In this document: positions 25,351 through 34,256 of the stretch, one piece after another
Numbering within the stretch: position 1 is the stretch's first letter
Layout of the letters: each line of letters opens with the position of its first letter
From: CAYJBH01 sp964369965
GTDB taxonomy: Bacteria > Bacillota > Clostridia > Oscillospirales > Ruminococcaceae
Reading direction: 5' to 3'
DNA length: 64,000 bases
Assembly: GCA_964369965.1 (NCBI GenBank)
Contig: CAYJGF010000015.1
Location: 5,167-69,166, forward strand
The notes under the pieces: model-generated
Database searches by the model: none
Told to the model about the DNA's origin: nothing
Seen by the model: the letters and a program-made list of their open reading frames with translations, nothing else
Program-made: the position numbers and the translations under genes

Positions 25351-27880
25351 AGTTCCAGTCTACATGACCGCTTATGCCGGCACAGCTGCCCGAGCCGGTG
25401 TACTGCCATAAATCATATCGATAGGCAAAGTCGGTCTGGGTGGTGTAGTGCGCGAGCCAAATTCTGTTATGAGATATTGCGGAGTAGTCCAGTTGATGGA
25501 TGAACCAGGATTTGCTGGCGTATATCATAGGGGTTTTGCCACCTTGGCGCACCGTGTCACAAAATGCATTCGCAATCTGTGTGCGCAGTGCGGTGGAGAT
25601 GTTGTTTGCACGACCGCCGGATTGATACTCCGTGTCAAATGTTATGCCGTATTTGAGGTTGTATCCGGCGGAAAGCGACAGGCAAAAACTTGCCTCCTCA
25701 ACCGCCTCCTGCACCGTTATCGCCTGAGAGAATATGTATATACCCACGTCCAGACCGACCGCGAGTGCGCCATTAATGTTCTGGCGATAGTACGGGTCCT
25801 CCACCAGCACGCCGGTGGAATAACCGCGATATCCGGCGCGGATAATGACCCAGTCGACACCGCTGTCCTTGACCGCCTGCCAATTGATGTTGCCCTGCCA
25901 TTTTGAGACATCAATGCCGTTTGTAATCTCTTTTTCTACCGGAATGTTCTCCTCAACCTTGACCTCGACAAGACTGCCGTCATCGTTAGATCGGTAGGTC
26001 ACACCGTCGATGCTCACATATCCGGTAACCATATTGTGATTTGCATCATAATAAAATTTCTTGCCGTCAATATCTATCCAGCCGGTGTACAGGGTCGTCA
26101 CTTTCTCCTCAACCTTGTGCTCGACGGCAAACTGATTAAACGGAGCTTTCATTATAAGCAGTCCGTCCACCGTCTCGAATAAAAGACTATTGTCCACCTC
26201 GACCTCGGTCGGGGTTGGCGGTGGGTCCACACCATCCTGATCATCGGGATCTGGATTGGGATCGGGGGTGCCATCACCGGAGCCATCACCGGAGCCATCG
26301 CCGGTGCCATCGCCGGTGCCGTCGCCGGAGCCGTCGCCGGAGCCATCTCCTGTGCCATCTCCGGTGCCGTCGCCGGAGCCGTCGCCGGTGCCGTCACCGG
26401 TGCCATCGCCGGTGCCATCTCCTGTGCCGTCGCCTGTTCCCTCGTCGGGATTGTTGGCGTTCGGGTCGACAGGGTCATTCATATTGAGGAAAAAGTTACT
26501 TAATGAAAAGGTATTAAACGACATACCGGTCGGTGCAGGAGTGCCGCCCGTCACCAATTTTTTTGCGCCGGTTATGTTGCCGTTTGCATCAACGATAAAT
26601 ATGTAGTCCCCCGCATGTTCACCATCGGCGATGGTAAATTTATAGTCCGGACTGCCGGAGGTGTAGCTCACCGAGGCAGGAGTCGTCACCTGTTGAATTT
26701 CGGCATTCGGCACTACCGCTATAACGGTAGGTGCAGGCTCCGGTGCAGGCGCAGGAGCCGGTGCCGGTGCCGGTGCGGCAGAGCCGTCGGTCGCGCCGGA
26801 GGGTGCGGAGTCGTTGCCGTATTCCGAATCCTCCTCCGAGACGACGATATCGGACTCGTCCTTGATCTTGTCCTTAAGTGCCTCCTCGTCGAGAGGTTTG
26901 GTTTCAACCTCTAATATAACCTCCACCTGTTTTGGTTCGACAGCAGGATAACCGTCACTCGGGTGGAGCACCACTATATAGTCACCCTCGACCTCGAGGT
27001 CGGTGAGTTCAAGAAAACCCAGCTTGTCCTCCATCTTATACACCGTGCTTTCACCGTCCGGATCGATCACGCTCAATACAAACTCGACGCCGGTGATAGG
27101 CGCACCCTCGGAGTCAACGACGCGCATCTCTAACAGACCGCCGGCAGAGGCAAGCGAGAGGTTGATTTCGGGTGCGGTTTTTACCGCCGTGTTCGCCATC
27201 AACTCATACTCGATTATCGGAGAGCCGGTCGGGAGTGTATTTATCGTCTCACTCGGTGGGGTTTCCACCTCGGCGAGCGCATCTATAGTCGGCATGTAGA
27301 ACAGCGCGAACACTGAGCCGAATATTACAAATAAACTGAGACAGGCGACGGCGGCTATGAGGGCGGTTCGGCGCATCTTTTTGCGCTTGATTTTTGTGTC
27401 CTCAACCTCCTGTGTCATGTCTTTGAATTTTTGTGCAACCTCATTCACCGAAACGGTGGAGGTGACACTGCCGTTATAGGTTTTTATTTTTCTCGGCGCT
27501 ATTGTTTGCGCCGTGTTTTCCATGCGCTCCTGCTTATCATCGGCAGGTTTTGGCTGCTCAACCGGCTTTAAATCGGGAGTTTTTTCCGGCGATGGGTCAC
27601 TCTCAAAGACGGTGTTGCGCCCCAGAGGGACACCTCGCAACGAGGCTATCACGTCGGTTACCGAGCCGGGCTTGCCGGACGACCTCGCGTGGCTGACCGA
27701 AGTCCTCTCGTCGGGGTAGGTAGCCGTTTTAAAAGCGTTCGATACAACGCCTGCATTATTTTCATCGGTAAACTCGGGCGGTGTTAACGGCGAGTCGATA
27801 GATTTTTTCCTGCCCGACCTATTTAACTTTGTCTCTTCTTTATAAAAAGGAATTTTTTTGTCACCTTTTACAAATCGCAT
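25337..27880 (-). CDS. Membrane-anchored GH25 muramidase with Cna-B-like and low-complexity linker regions
   Basis: An 847-residue type II membrane protein. A cytoplasmic, charged N-terminus of about 165 residues leads to one membrane helix (171-196). Outside are a Cna-B/transthyretin-like domain (about 230-320), a Pro/Ala linker, a stretch of about 15 G[TS]GD tetrapeptides, two cell-wall-binding repeats (GWIDIDGKKFYYD and GYVSIDGVTYRSND) and a C-terminal GH25 domain (654-847). The GH25 domain has GIDVSKWQG and the DxE pair Asp749/Glu751 (FDTEY), so it should cleave the glycan beta-1,4 bond after MurNAc. The Gly/Asp repeat probably binds Ca2+ or acts as a flexible spacer. The pairing with birA is unexplained. 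Confidence 0.9.
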   Translation of the reverse strand: MRFVKGDKKIPFYKEETKLNRSGRKKSIDSPLTPPEFTDENNAGVVSNAFKTATYPDERTSVSHARSSGKPGSVTDVIASLRGVPLGRNTVFESDPSPEKTPDLKPVEQPKPADDKQERMENTAQTIAPRKIKTYNGSVTSTVSVNEVAQKFKDMTQEVEDTKIKRKKMRRTALIAAVACLSLFVIFGSVFALFYMPTIDALAEVETPPSETINTLPTGSPIIEYELMANTAVKTAPEINLSLASAGGLLEMRVVDSEGAPITGVEFVLSVIDPDGESTVYKMEDKLGFLELTDLEVEGDYIVVLHPSDGYPAVEPKQVEVILEVETKPLDEEALKDKIKDESDIVVSEEDSEYGNDSAPSGATDGSAAPAPAPAPAPAPEPAPTVIAVVPNAEIQQVTTPASVSYTSGSPDYKFTIADGEHAGDYIFIVDANGNITGAKKLVTGGTPAPTGMSFNTFSLSNFFLNMNDPVDPNANNPDEGTGDGTGDGTGDGTGDGTGDGSGDGTGDGTGDGSGDGSGDGTGDGTGDGSGDGSGDGTPDPNPDPDDQDGVDPPPTPTEVEVDNSLLFETVDGLLIMKAPFNQFAVEHKVEEKVTTLYTGWIDIDGKKFYYDANHNMVTGYVSIDGVTYRSNDDGSLVEVKVEENIPVEKEITNGIDVSKWQGNINWQAVKDSGVDWVIIRAGYRGYSTGVLVEDPYYRQNINGALAVGLDVGIYIFSQAITVQEAVEEASFCLSLSAGYNLKYGITFDTEYQSGGRANNISTALRTQIANAFCDTVRQGGKTPMIYASKSWFIHQLDYSAISHNRIWLAHYTTQTDFAYRYDLWQYTGSGSCAGISGHVDWNYGYL
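26262..26446 (-). repeat. 12-bp tandem repeat encoding G[TS]GD units
   Basis: About 15 imperfect 12-bp units (GGCGATGGCACC-like on the minus strand) inside the muramidase gene. All keep the reading frame. Slippage here would change linker length in steps of four residues. Confidence 0.9.
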
Positions 27881-27939
27881 AGTTGTTATCCCTCAAAATT
27901 AACATATAGTAAACATGATGTAAATGTATAATTACTCAT

Positions 27940-27968
27940 AGTATACAACAAAAGAAGATGTTTGTCAA
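27940..27968 (-). promoter_or_regulatory. Promoter of the GH25 muramidase-birA operon
   Basis: On the minus strand, TTGACA (27963-27968), 17-bp spacer, TATACT (27940-27945), about 60 bp before the start codon. Confidence 0.75.
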
Positions 27969-28084
27969 GTTTTGTAATGTTGTGTCTTTTTTGGATATTT
28001 AACAATACGTATGCAGTGTGTGACTAAATTTTGACAACATTTTGGTATATATTTCACAAAAATTATATTTTTTGCATTTACCCC

Positions 28085-28113
28085 TTTACAAATCGTTTTT
28101 TATACAATATAAT
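28085..28113 (+). promoter_or_regulatory. Promoter of the XRE regulator gene
   Basis: TTTACA (28085-28090), 17-bp spacer, perfect TATAAT (28108-28113). The 323-bp intergenic region 27881-28203 is AT-rich and holds this promoter and the divergent muramidase promoter; I see no other gene or RNA in it. Confidence 0.7.
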
Positions 28114-28203
28114 TTACTATGCGTATTAGAATTGGGTGAGTTATCCTCTACATATTTTCATCCCGATACATATGCAAATATTTGAAAGGGATTTTGCGGT
28201 TTT

Positions 28204-28914
28204 ATGACAAATGACTTCAGCAGAATTATTACACTGCTGAGAAAAGAGAAGGGGGTTACCCAAAAACTTGCGGCGGAGCAATTTGGGATATCACAGGCAC
28301 TTCTTTCTCACTATGAAAAGGGCATACGGGAGTGTGGTCTTGATTTTGTTGTTCGCGCCGCCGACTATTATAACGTGTCCTGCGACTACCTTTTGGGTCG
28401 CAGTGCGGAGCGCACCGGTCGCGCACTTTCGGTGGATGATATACCGGACCCGTCCGATGCCAAGGACTCCAACTATCGAGGCAGTGTCCTACCCACGCTT
28501 AATAAAAAACTGATCAGCAACTCGCTTAATATTCTGTTTGACCGACTTAACGAATGCCCCGACAAGGTGCTTGTTGCCGAGATATCGACCTATTTGTCCA
28601 TTTCGGTCTATAAGATGTTTCGCTATCTTTACGGCTCGAACAGCAAGAATACCGAGGCACTGTTTTCAATGTCCCGTTATGGCTTTGACGGTTACAGCAA
28701 TGCGGCACTGCACATATGTGAGGGCAATATCCGAGCCGTTCTTCAAGGGGAGGATATCGGTCTGGGTGCCAACGTCAAGGACACCTCGGCATTTAGAATG
28801 TCGACCGAACAACTGATGAAAGATTATGCCCTTTTCGCCCCAAGCCTTTTCAACCTAATAAAAAACGCCGAGGCGAGGATGGATAGATATTATAACGGCA
28901 CCAAATCGGAATAA
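28204..28914 (+). CDS. XRE-family helix-turn-helix transcriptional regulator
   Basis: A 236-residue protein. Residues about 8-63 form a Cro/CI-type HTH (TQKLAAEQFGISQALLSHYEKG) ending DYLLGRS. The rest, about 170 residues, is probably helical, with no recognised enzyme or ligand motif. This N-terminal layout (RIITLLRKEKGVTQ) is common in Clostridia regulators of unknown target. It has its own promoter and is followed by AbrB behind a palindrome-rich gap. Its target cannot be predicted. Confidence 0.85.
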   Translation: MTNDFSRIITLLRKEKGVTQKLAAEQFGISQALLSHYEKGIRECGLDFVVRAADYYNVSCDYLLGRSAERTGRALSVDDIPDPSDAKDSNYRGSVLPTLNKKLISNSLNILFDRLNECPDKVLVAEISTYLSISVYKMFRYLYGSNSKNTEALFSMSRYGFDGYSNAALHICEGNIRAVLQGEDIGLGANVKDTSAFRMSTEQLMKDYALFAPSLFNLIKNAEARMDRYYNGTKSE

Positions 28915-28938
28915 TATATACACCAAATATAATAACAA

Positions 28939-28977
28939 TAAATATATGTAAAATTTCCATTTTTTTACATATATTTA
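28939..28977. promoter_or_regulatory. 15-bp perfect palindrome upstream of abrB (distal operator candidate)
   Basis: TAAATATATGTAAAA (28939-28953) is the exact inverse of TTTTACATATATTTA (28963-28977), with a 9-bp spacer. It has the same half-site core, AAATATATGT, as the palindrome on the abrB promoter. Confidence 0.7.
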
Positions 28978-28988
28978 TTTTTTTTGCT

Positions 28989-29025
28989 AACATATATTTA
29001 CAAATCTGTAAATATATGTTAATAT
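28989..29025 (+). promoter_or_regulatory. abrB promoter embedded in a 14-bp perfect palindrome (operator)
   Basis: AACATATATTTACA (28989-29002) inverted as TGTAAATATATGTT (29007-29020) with a 4-bp spacer. The predicted -35 TTTACA (28997-29002), 17-bp spacer and -10 TAATAT (29020-29025) fall on the palindrome, so a bound protein would block the promoter. AbrB-type proteins commonly autorepress; the binding protein here is inferred. Confidence 0.7.
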
Positions 29026-29092
29026 ATGGAATAAATAGGATATTAAATTCCATTATTTGGATATTTCAGAAGAAAAGAAAGGAATAGGAATT

Positions 29093-29335
29093 ATGAAATC
29101 AACCGGCATAGTACGCAAAATCGACGATCTTGGGCGTGTGGTGCTTCCCATCGAGTTGCGACGCACCTTTAATCTGGATGTTGGCTCCAGTTTAGAGGTT
29201 TTCACCACCGAGGAGGGAATTGTGCTAAAAAAATATCAAGCATCCTGCATATTTTGCGATAGTGATAAAAAATTGAAGGATTTTAACGGCAGTCCCGTGT
29301 GCGCAATGTGTAGAAAAAAAATCGGTTCGCTCTAA
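29093..29335 (+). CDS. AbrB/SpoVT-type transition-state regulator with C-terminal zinc-binding Cys pairs
   Basis: An 80-residue protein. Residues 1-47 are a swapped-hairpin AbrB DNA-binding domain (GIVRKIDDLGRVVLPIELRR, then VFTTEEGIVLKKY). A short tail carries Cys52-x2-Cys55 and Cys70-x2-Cys73, a probable zinc knuckle seen in several clostridial AbrB homologues. Such proteins dimerise or tetramerise and regulate growth-phase genes. The start is the ATG at 29093, with AAAGGA upstream; the frame is open 12 codons earlier but without a ribosome-binding site. Confidence 0.92.
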   Translation: MKSTGIVRKIDDLGRVVLPIELRRTFNLDVGSSLEVFTTEEGIVLKKYQASCIFCDSDKKLKDFNGSPVCAMCRKKIGSL

Positions 29336-29413
29336 AATTCACTATATTATATCTTTTTTATTGTGATTTTGTCACATATTATAAATATATGCTTAAAAAA
29401 ATCGAAAAAGTGC

Positions 29414-29442
29414 TTGATTTTTGCACCAAAAAGGTGTAAAAT
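29414..29442 (+). promoter_or_regulatory. Promoter of the chemoreceptor gene, with a palindrome in the spacer
   Basis: TTGATT (29414-29419), 17-bp spacer, TAAAAT (29437-29442). The spacer contains TGCACC-AAAAA-GGTGTA, a 6-bp inverted repeat that could be an operator. Confidence 0.6.
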
Positions 29443-29484
29443 TTAGTTGTACATAAATTATGCAGTTTATATTAAGGAGTATCA

Positions 29485-31257
29485 ATGAAAAACCTTAACA
29501 TCAGAATGAAGTTTCTTGTCTCTATGGGCGCTATTTTAGTATTGATTGTTATTTTAGCCGCTTTCTCCATACTTAGCAGCGATTCCAACCAAACCAACTT
29601 TACCTCCTTTAAAGAGGGTGCTTACACCGTCGCAATGGAGATTAAAGAGGTTGAGATCAACATTGAAGAGCTTAACAAAAATGTAGCGTCACTGTTTTTG
29701 GCGAGCAATGACGAAGAGTTGCAGGATCTATACATGGTTATAGATGAGGCGGAGGCGCACCTTCAACAACACATGGCTGTTTTAAACAGTATCGATTATT
29801 CCGACGAACTTACCGTGTCGCTGGGGGAGTTGGGAACACTCGCCGCTACAGAAAATCAATATAGGGCAGAGCTTATCGACATGATCAGCAACGGCTCGCT
29901 CGATGAGGCATTTCCCTTTTATGACGATGTGTATGACGAGCATATGGAGATAATTATAGCGGACATTATCGAGATGAACGACACCGTCTCCGAGGCAGCC
30001 GAGGATGAGTTCAACTACATAATAAATTATCTTAACTCCGGTCTTATAATTCTTGTCGTGCTTGCAATTATAGTACTTGCCGGCTTTGTCGCGGTGGGGC
30101 TTATGCTCGCACTTTCGGTCACAACACCGCTGCGTTTAATAAACTCCGCAATAAAATCACTGTCTGCCGGTGACTTTACAAATGCTAAGATTGAGTATGA
30201 GGCAAAGGACGAGTTCGGTGAGCTTGCAACAAACACCAACGAAACAATAGGTAATATCGAGTCCATAATCAACGACCTTATCGGTGGACTTTCCGCTATA
30301 TCGCAGGGCAATTTCACCGCTAAAAGCGGAAATGATCATATGTATGTCGGTATATATATAAAGCTGCGTGAGGCAATGTATGAGACTATCTCCAAGATGA
30401 ACGATACCATCAGCAAGGTCAGCCTTGCCACCGATCAGGTGTCGAGCGGTTCCGAGCAGGTGTCCACCGGTGCACAGGCGTTAGCGCAGGGTGCTACCGA
30501 GCAGGCGAGCTCTATTCAAGAACTTGCGGCGACCATCAGCGATATATCATCACAAATTTCACAGAATGCCGACAGCTCTAACAAGGCGAGCGAGCTTGCC
30601 GACCAGGCGAGCGTTTCCATAAATAATAGCAACGCACAGATGCAAAAACTCATGGCATCTATGGAGGAGATTGACGGCAAATCTAAGGAAATTAGCAAGA
30701 TAATCAAGACCATCGACGACATTGCATTCCAGACAAATATTCTCGCCCTCAACGCCGCTGTTGAGGCTGCGCGTGCCGGCGCGGCGGGCAAAGGTTTTGC
30801 CGTTGTCGCCGATGAGGTTCGCAATCTTGCCGGCAAATCAGCCGGTGCCGCTCAAGACACCACCGCTCTTATCGAGGGCTCCATCAACGCTATCAGTGAG
30901 GGTGTTAACCTTGCTCAGGTCACCGCCGAGGACCTTACCAAGGTGGTCGAGGGTGTAAGCATCACCACCGAGCTTATTCGCGAGATAACCTCCGCCTCCA
31001 ACGAGCAGGCAAACTCCATATCTCAGATCACCGTCGGTCTTGACCAGATTGCCGCCGTTGTTCAGAACAACTCTGCAACCAGTCAGGAAAGTGCCGCGAC
31101 CAGTGAGGAGCTTTCCAGTCAGGCATCTGTTTTAAAACAGATAGTATCCGGCTTTTCACTCATAGATTCCGCACCGAGCACCTCCGGCTATACCGGCTAC
31201 AACGAACCGGTGCAGGTGGAATACAACTTCGATAGCTCCTATGGCGACAAATATTAA
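29485..31257 (+). CDS. Methyl-accepting chemotaxis protein
   Basis: A 590-residue chemoreceptor: membrane helix 1 (about 8-28), an extracytoplasmic four-helix-bundle-like ligand domain (about 35-180, rich in Glu and Asp), helix 2 (about 183-210), HAMP (about 210-265), then the long signalling coiled coil. The highly conserved hairpin tip IDDIAFQTNILALNAAVEAARAGAAGKGFAVVADEVR-type core is complete and would contact CheA and CheW. The C-terminus ends YNFDSSYGDKY, with no clear CheR-docking pentapeptide. The ligand is unknown. No other che or flagellar gene is in the window. Confidence 0.95.
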   Translation: MKNLNIRMKFLVSMGAILVLIVILAAFSILSSDSNQTNFTSFKEGAYTVAMEIKEVEINIEELNKNVASLFLASNDEELQDLYMVIDEAEAHLQQHMAVLNSIDYSDELTVSLGELGTLAATENQYRAELIDMISNGSLDEAFPFYDDVYDEHMEIIIADIIEMNDTVSEAAEDEFNYIINYLNSGLIILVVLAIIVLAGFVAVGLMLALSVTTPLRLINSAIKSLSAGDFTNAKIEYEAKDEFGELATNTNETIGNIESIINDLIGGLSAISQGNFTAKSGNDHMYVGIYIKLREAMYETISKMNDTISKVSLATDQVSSGSEQVSTGAQALAQGATEQASSIQELAATISDISSQISQNADSSNKASELADQASVSINNSNAQMQKLMASMEEIDGKSKEISKIIKTIDDIAFQTNILALNAAVEAARAGAAGKGFAVVADEVRNLAGKSAGAAQDTTALIEGSINAISEGVNLAQVTAEDLTKVVEGVSITTELIREITSASNEQANSISQITVGLDQIAAVVQNNSATSQESAATSEELSSQASVLKQIVSGFSLIDSAPSTSGYTGYNEPVQVEYNFDSSYGDKY

Positions 31258-31277
31258 TTAAGTTATATCTAATTTAC

Positions 31278-31309
31278 GGCGGCGACAGGGTATATGCCTT
31301 GTCGCCGCC
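31278..31309. terminator. Strong GC hairpin between convergent MCP and BofC-like genes
   Basis: A 13-bp stem (GGCGGCGACAGGG at 31278-31290, CCTTGTCGCCGCC at 31297-31309, one G-T pair) with the loop TATATG. It lacks a T-run on both strands but sits exactly between two convergent stops. Confidence 0.55.
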
Positions 31310-31315
31310 GCCGTA

Positions 31316-31711
31316 TTATCCACCAAAATCCTCCAGCAGTTGCCTTAGATGTTGTTCGTTTTCTATCTTAATTCCGACATTGAGCTGTTTTATGTCATCG
31401 GGGGGGAGGATGTGAACATATATTTCATACACCTCAACGACCGCACCCTGTTCGTCAAACAGCGCTATCATGTCCCCCATTGTAGCGAGGTGATAAAAAT
31501 CTTTGGGATCCTCCTCGAGCGGTTGTTCCTCAGTAGGCGCTATCACATCGATGGTCGTTACACTGCTCACACTTTCATCCTCGCTTGCAACCTCCACCTG
31601 CTCAATCGGGGCGCTTTGTTCCGGCAACTCGGCGCGTAGATTAAATTGAACCAATGCAACAATAATGACCAAAACTCCGCCTGCCGACATTAAAGCCGTA
31701 ATTCTTTTCAT
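31316..31711 (-). CDS. BofC C-terminal-domain-like membrane-anchored protein
   Basis: A 131-residue protein. An N-terminal uncleaved signal or anchor helix (about 5-24) is followed by an acidic linker and a C-terminal domain (about 70-131). The domain pattern LFDEQGAVVEVYEIYVHILPPDD, LNVGIKIEN and LRQLLEDFGG matches the BofC C-terminal domain (vy-LP-D--L--GI-----L--LLEDY). In Bacillus BofC restrains forespore signalling in sporulation; here only the fold is inferred. It could also be a general extracytoplasmic adaptor. It is divergent from the PBP gene. Confidence 0.65.
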   Translation of the reverse strand: MKRITALMSAGGVLVIIVALVQFNLRAELPEQSAPIEQVEVASEDESVSSVTTIDVIAPTEEQPLEEDPKDFYHLATMGDMIALFDEQGAVVEVYEIYVHILPPDDIKQLNVGIKIENEQHLRQLLEDFGG

Positions 31712-31872
31712 TGCAAAACCTCTATAATAAAATCAAAAATCCTCATCTGTGTGTTATTGTTGACAAAATTATGAAAATTTATACTTTTGTATGGTCAAAT
31801 ATAGTTTTTTGTGGTAAAATACATTTATACGCATTTATATGCAATTCGTCTTGAAAGGATAGATAACTCAAT

Positions 31873-34254
31873 ATGGCATACAAACCTAAATCTTCCGGCC
31901 CTGCAAAACCAAAGCAAAATGCCGGTTTAAGTGTAATTAAAGTAATACTAAATATATTCTTGCTAATATTTCGCGTCATAATCATTTTTGGTTGTATCGG
32001 CGTGATTATCGGCTCCATGCTCGCCGTTGCGGTCAGCCTCTATGTCGTGGAGGTCACCGCGGAAGATGAGCAAAAACTCGATCTTGGCAGTATTAAGCTC
32101 AGTTATACCACCATCCTCTACGCAAAAAATCCCGCCTCCGGCGAATATGAGGAGTATGAGCGTTTGGTCGGCGACGAGAACAGAATTTGGGTCAACTATG
32201 AGGATATATCCACTCACATGATTGATGCCATCGTCGCGGTTGAGGACGACTCCTACTGGGAGCACAACGGCGTCAACTACGTCCGTACCTTTGCAGCGTT
32301 TTTGGACGAGTACACCCCTTTAAAAGTTCTGGGCGGCACCGGTCAGGGCGCGTCCACCTTAACACAACAGCTCGTTAAAAACTTAACGGAGGATAATTCG
32401 GTCGACGCAATGCGTAAAATTCGTGAGATTTTCCGCGCCATCGCTTTAGAAAATCGATATTCCAAAGAGGTTGTTATCGAGGCATACCTCAATACCTTCC
32501 GACTATCCGGCAACATCGCCGGTGTTGAGACCGCCGCAAACATCTATTTTGGAAAGCCTGCTTCCGAGTTGACCGTGACCGAGTCCGCTATGATTGCCGG
32601 CATCACCCAGTCGCCGGTCGCCTACGACCCCTACAACAACCCGGACGCTTGTCTTGAGCGTCGAAATACCGTTTTGTATCACATGAACCGCGTCGGCTAT
32701 CTTGACGATGAGGAGTTTGCGTTCGCGGTGGAGCAACCGCTCGGGCTTATCTCCACCAGTGCCCCCGTCACCACCGAAATCGTGGTTGAAAGTGAGGACG
32801 GTGAGCTGACCGAGACTACCGAGACCACCGAGAAGGAGACCGAGGTAACCATTTCGGTCGACAGCGAGGGCAACATCATCCGCACAAAACAGGTTTACAG
32901 CTGGTACACCGACATGGTCATCGAATCGGTCATAACCGACTTTGTGGACCTTCAAGGGATGACGCGTGACGCCGCCTCCGACCTTGTTTATAACGGCGGT
33001 CTGCGCATCTATCTGCCCATCGACCTCACATTGCAAACCGCGATGGAGACGGTCATGATGGATGAGGAGTATTATCGTGAGTTCTACCCTGACATAGTCC
33101 TTGACAAACGCGACCTCAACGGTGATCTCATTTTGGACGAAGATGGCAACACCATACCGGTCGAGCCGCAGTCCGCAATGGTTACGGTCAACATGAACGG
33201 CGAGATTGCCGCCGTCGTCGGTGCTCTCGGGGTTAAAGAGGATGACCGACTTCACAATCGCGCGGTGGACAGCGTTCGCCAGACTGGTTCTACCATGAAA
33301 CCGATAGGCTCCTATGCGCCGGCAATCGACTATAACTTTATAACCTACTCCACCATGATTATGGACTCCGCTCTCCCTGCCTCCCCTGCCACCGGCAATG
33401 AGCCTTGGCCGAGGAACTATGCCGGTTCACCGTCCAACAAAAAGATGTCTATCGAGTATGCGCTTTCCCGTTCCATCAACACAGTTGCGGTGCGCGTGCT
33501 GGATCTTATCGGTCTGCAAACGTCATTTAGCTTTTTGACCGACACGTTGCAGATAAGCACACTTTATGAATCAAAGGAAATTGACGGTCAAATATTCACC
33601 GACGTTGGTCTTGCACCCCTTGCGCTCGGAGCTATGACGGAGGGTATCTCACCGATGGAGATGGCGGCGGCATATACTATCTTCGGCAACGGCGGTAAAT
33701 TCACCTCCCCCCATTGCTACACCAGCATTGAGGACTATAACGGTGAGCTGATAATGGAGCCGGATGTCATCACCACACAGGCGATAAAGCCGGACACGGC
33801 ACACATCATGAACGAACTTCTTTCCACCGTCCTCTATCAGTCAGGCGGTACCGGATACGGTCTATACCCCGAGCGCATGGAGGCCGTCGGCAAGACCGGT
33901 ACTACCTCCGATGACCGCGACCACTGGTTTATCGGTGTGACACCATACTATTCCACCGCAACGTGGTGGGGATTTGACGACCCACAGGTGCTCACCTGGA
34001 CGCAGTACTCCAAGCATCCCCCGACCTGGGCATGGCGTGAGGTCATGAATCTTGCGCAGGCGGAATTGGAGGAGATTGAATTCCCTGTATCGGAAAATGT
34101 GGTGGAACTTAAATTCTGCTCCAGCTCCGGCTATCTCGCAAGACCGGACTGTCCACAGGACACCGGCTACTTTAAACGCGATAACCCACCGCCTCTTTGC
34201 AACGTAACGCACTCCGCTGAACCGGTAGACCCGGCGGCGGTGCCGGCGGCGTGA
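31873..34254 (+). CDS. Class A penicillin-binding protein (PBP1A-type glycosyltransferase/transpeptidase)
   Basis: A bifunctional peptidoglycan synthase of 793 residues: membrane helix about 20-55, GT51 domain (about 95-280) with EDDSYWEHNGVNYVRT (catalytic Glu) and GQGASTLTQQLVKNL, then the transpeptidase domain. There the SxxK motif is Ser473-TMK, SxN is SRSIN and KTGTT lies near 674. All motifs are intact. An acidic, Thr/Glu-rich insert (about 310-340) separates the domains. The C-terminal tail has CSSSGYLARPDCP. Start ATG 31873 follows GAAAGGAT. Confidence 0.96.
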   Translation: MAYKPKSSGPAKPKQNAGLSVIKVILNIFLLIFRVIIIFGCIGVIIGSMLAVAVSLYVVEVTAEDEQKLDLGSIKLSYTTILYAKNPASGEYEEYERLVGDENRIWVNYEDISTHMIDAIVAVEDDSYWEHNGVNYVRTFAAFLDEYTPLKVLGGTGQGASTLTQQLVKNLTEDNSVDAMRKIREIFRAIALENRYSKEVVIEAYLNTFRLSGNIAGVETAANIYFGKPASELTVTESAMIAGITQSPVAYDPYNNPDACLERRNTVLYHMNRVGYLDDEEFAFAVEQPLGLISTSAPVTTEIVVESEDGELTETTETTEKETEVTISVDSEGNIIRTKQVYSWYTDMVIESVITDFVDLQGMTRDAASDLVYNGGLRIYLPIDLTLQTAMETVMMDEEYYREFYPDIVLDKRDLNGDLILDEDGNTIPVEPQSAMVTVNMNGEIAAVVGALGVKEDDRLHNRAVDSVRQTGSTMKPIGSYAPAIDYNFITYSTMIMDSALPASPATGNEPWPRNYAGSPSNKKMSIEYALSRSINTVAVRVLDLIGLQTSFSFLTDTLQISTLYESKEIDGQIFTDVGLAPLALGAMTEGISPMEMAAAYTIFGNGGKFTSPHCYTSIEDYNGELIMEPDVITTQAIKPDTAHIMNELLSTVLYQSGGTGYGLYPERMEAVGKTGTTSDDRDHWFIGVTPYYSTATWWGFDDPQVLTWTQYSKHPPTWAWREVMNLAQAELEEIEFPVSENVVELKFCSSSGYLARPDCPQDTGYFKRDNPPPLCNVTHSAEPVDPAAVPAA

Positions 34255-34256
34255 TA

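Noticed and set aside
26152..26606. Open frames with Arg/His-rich or PSPEPSPV repeats over the 12-bp tandem repeat, and a possible CRISPR-like array
   Set aside because: These frames are other readings of the G[TS]GD-coding repeat. The units are contiguous with no spacers, so it is not a CRISPR array.
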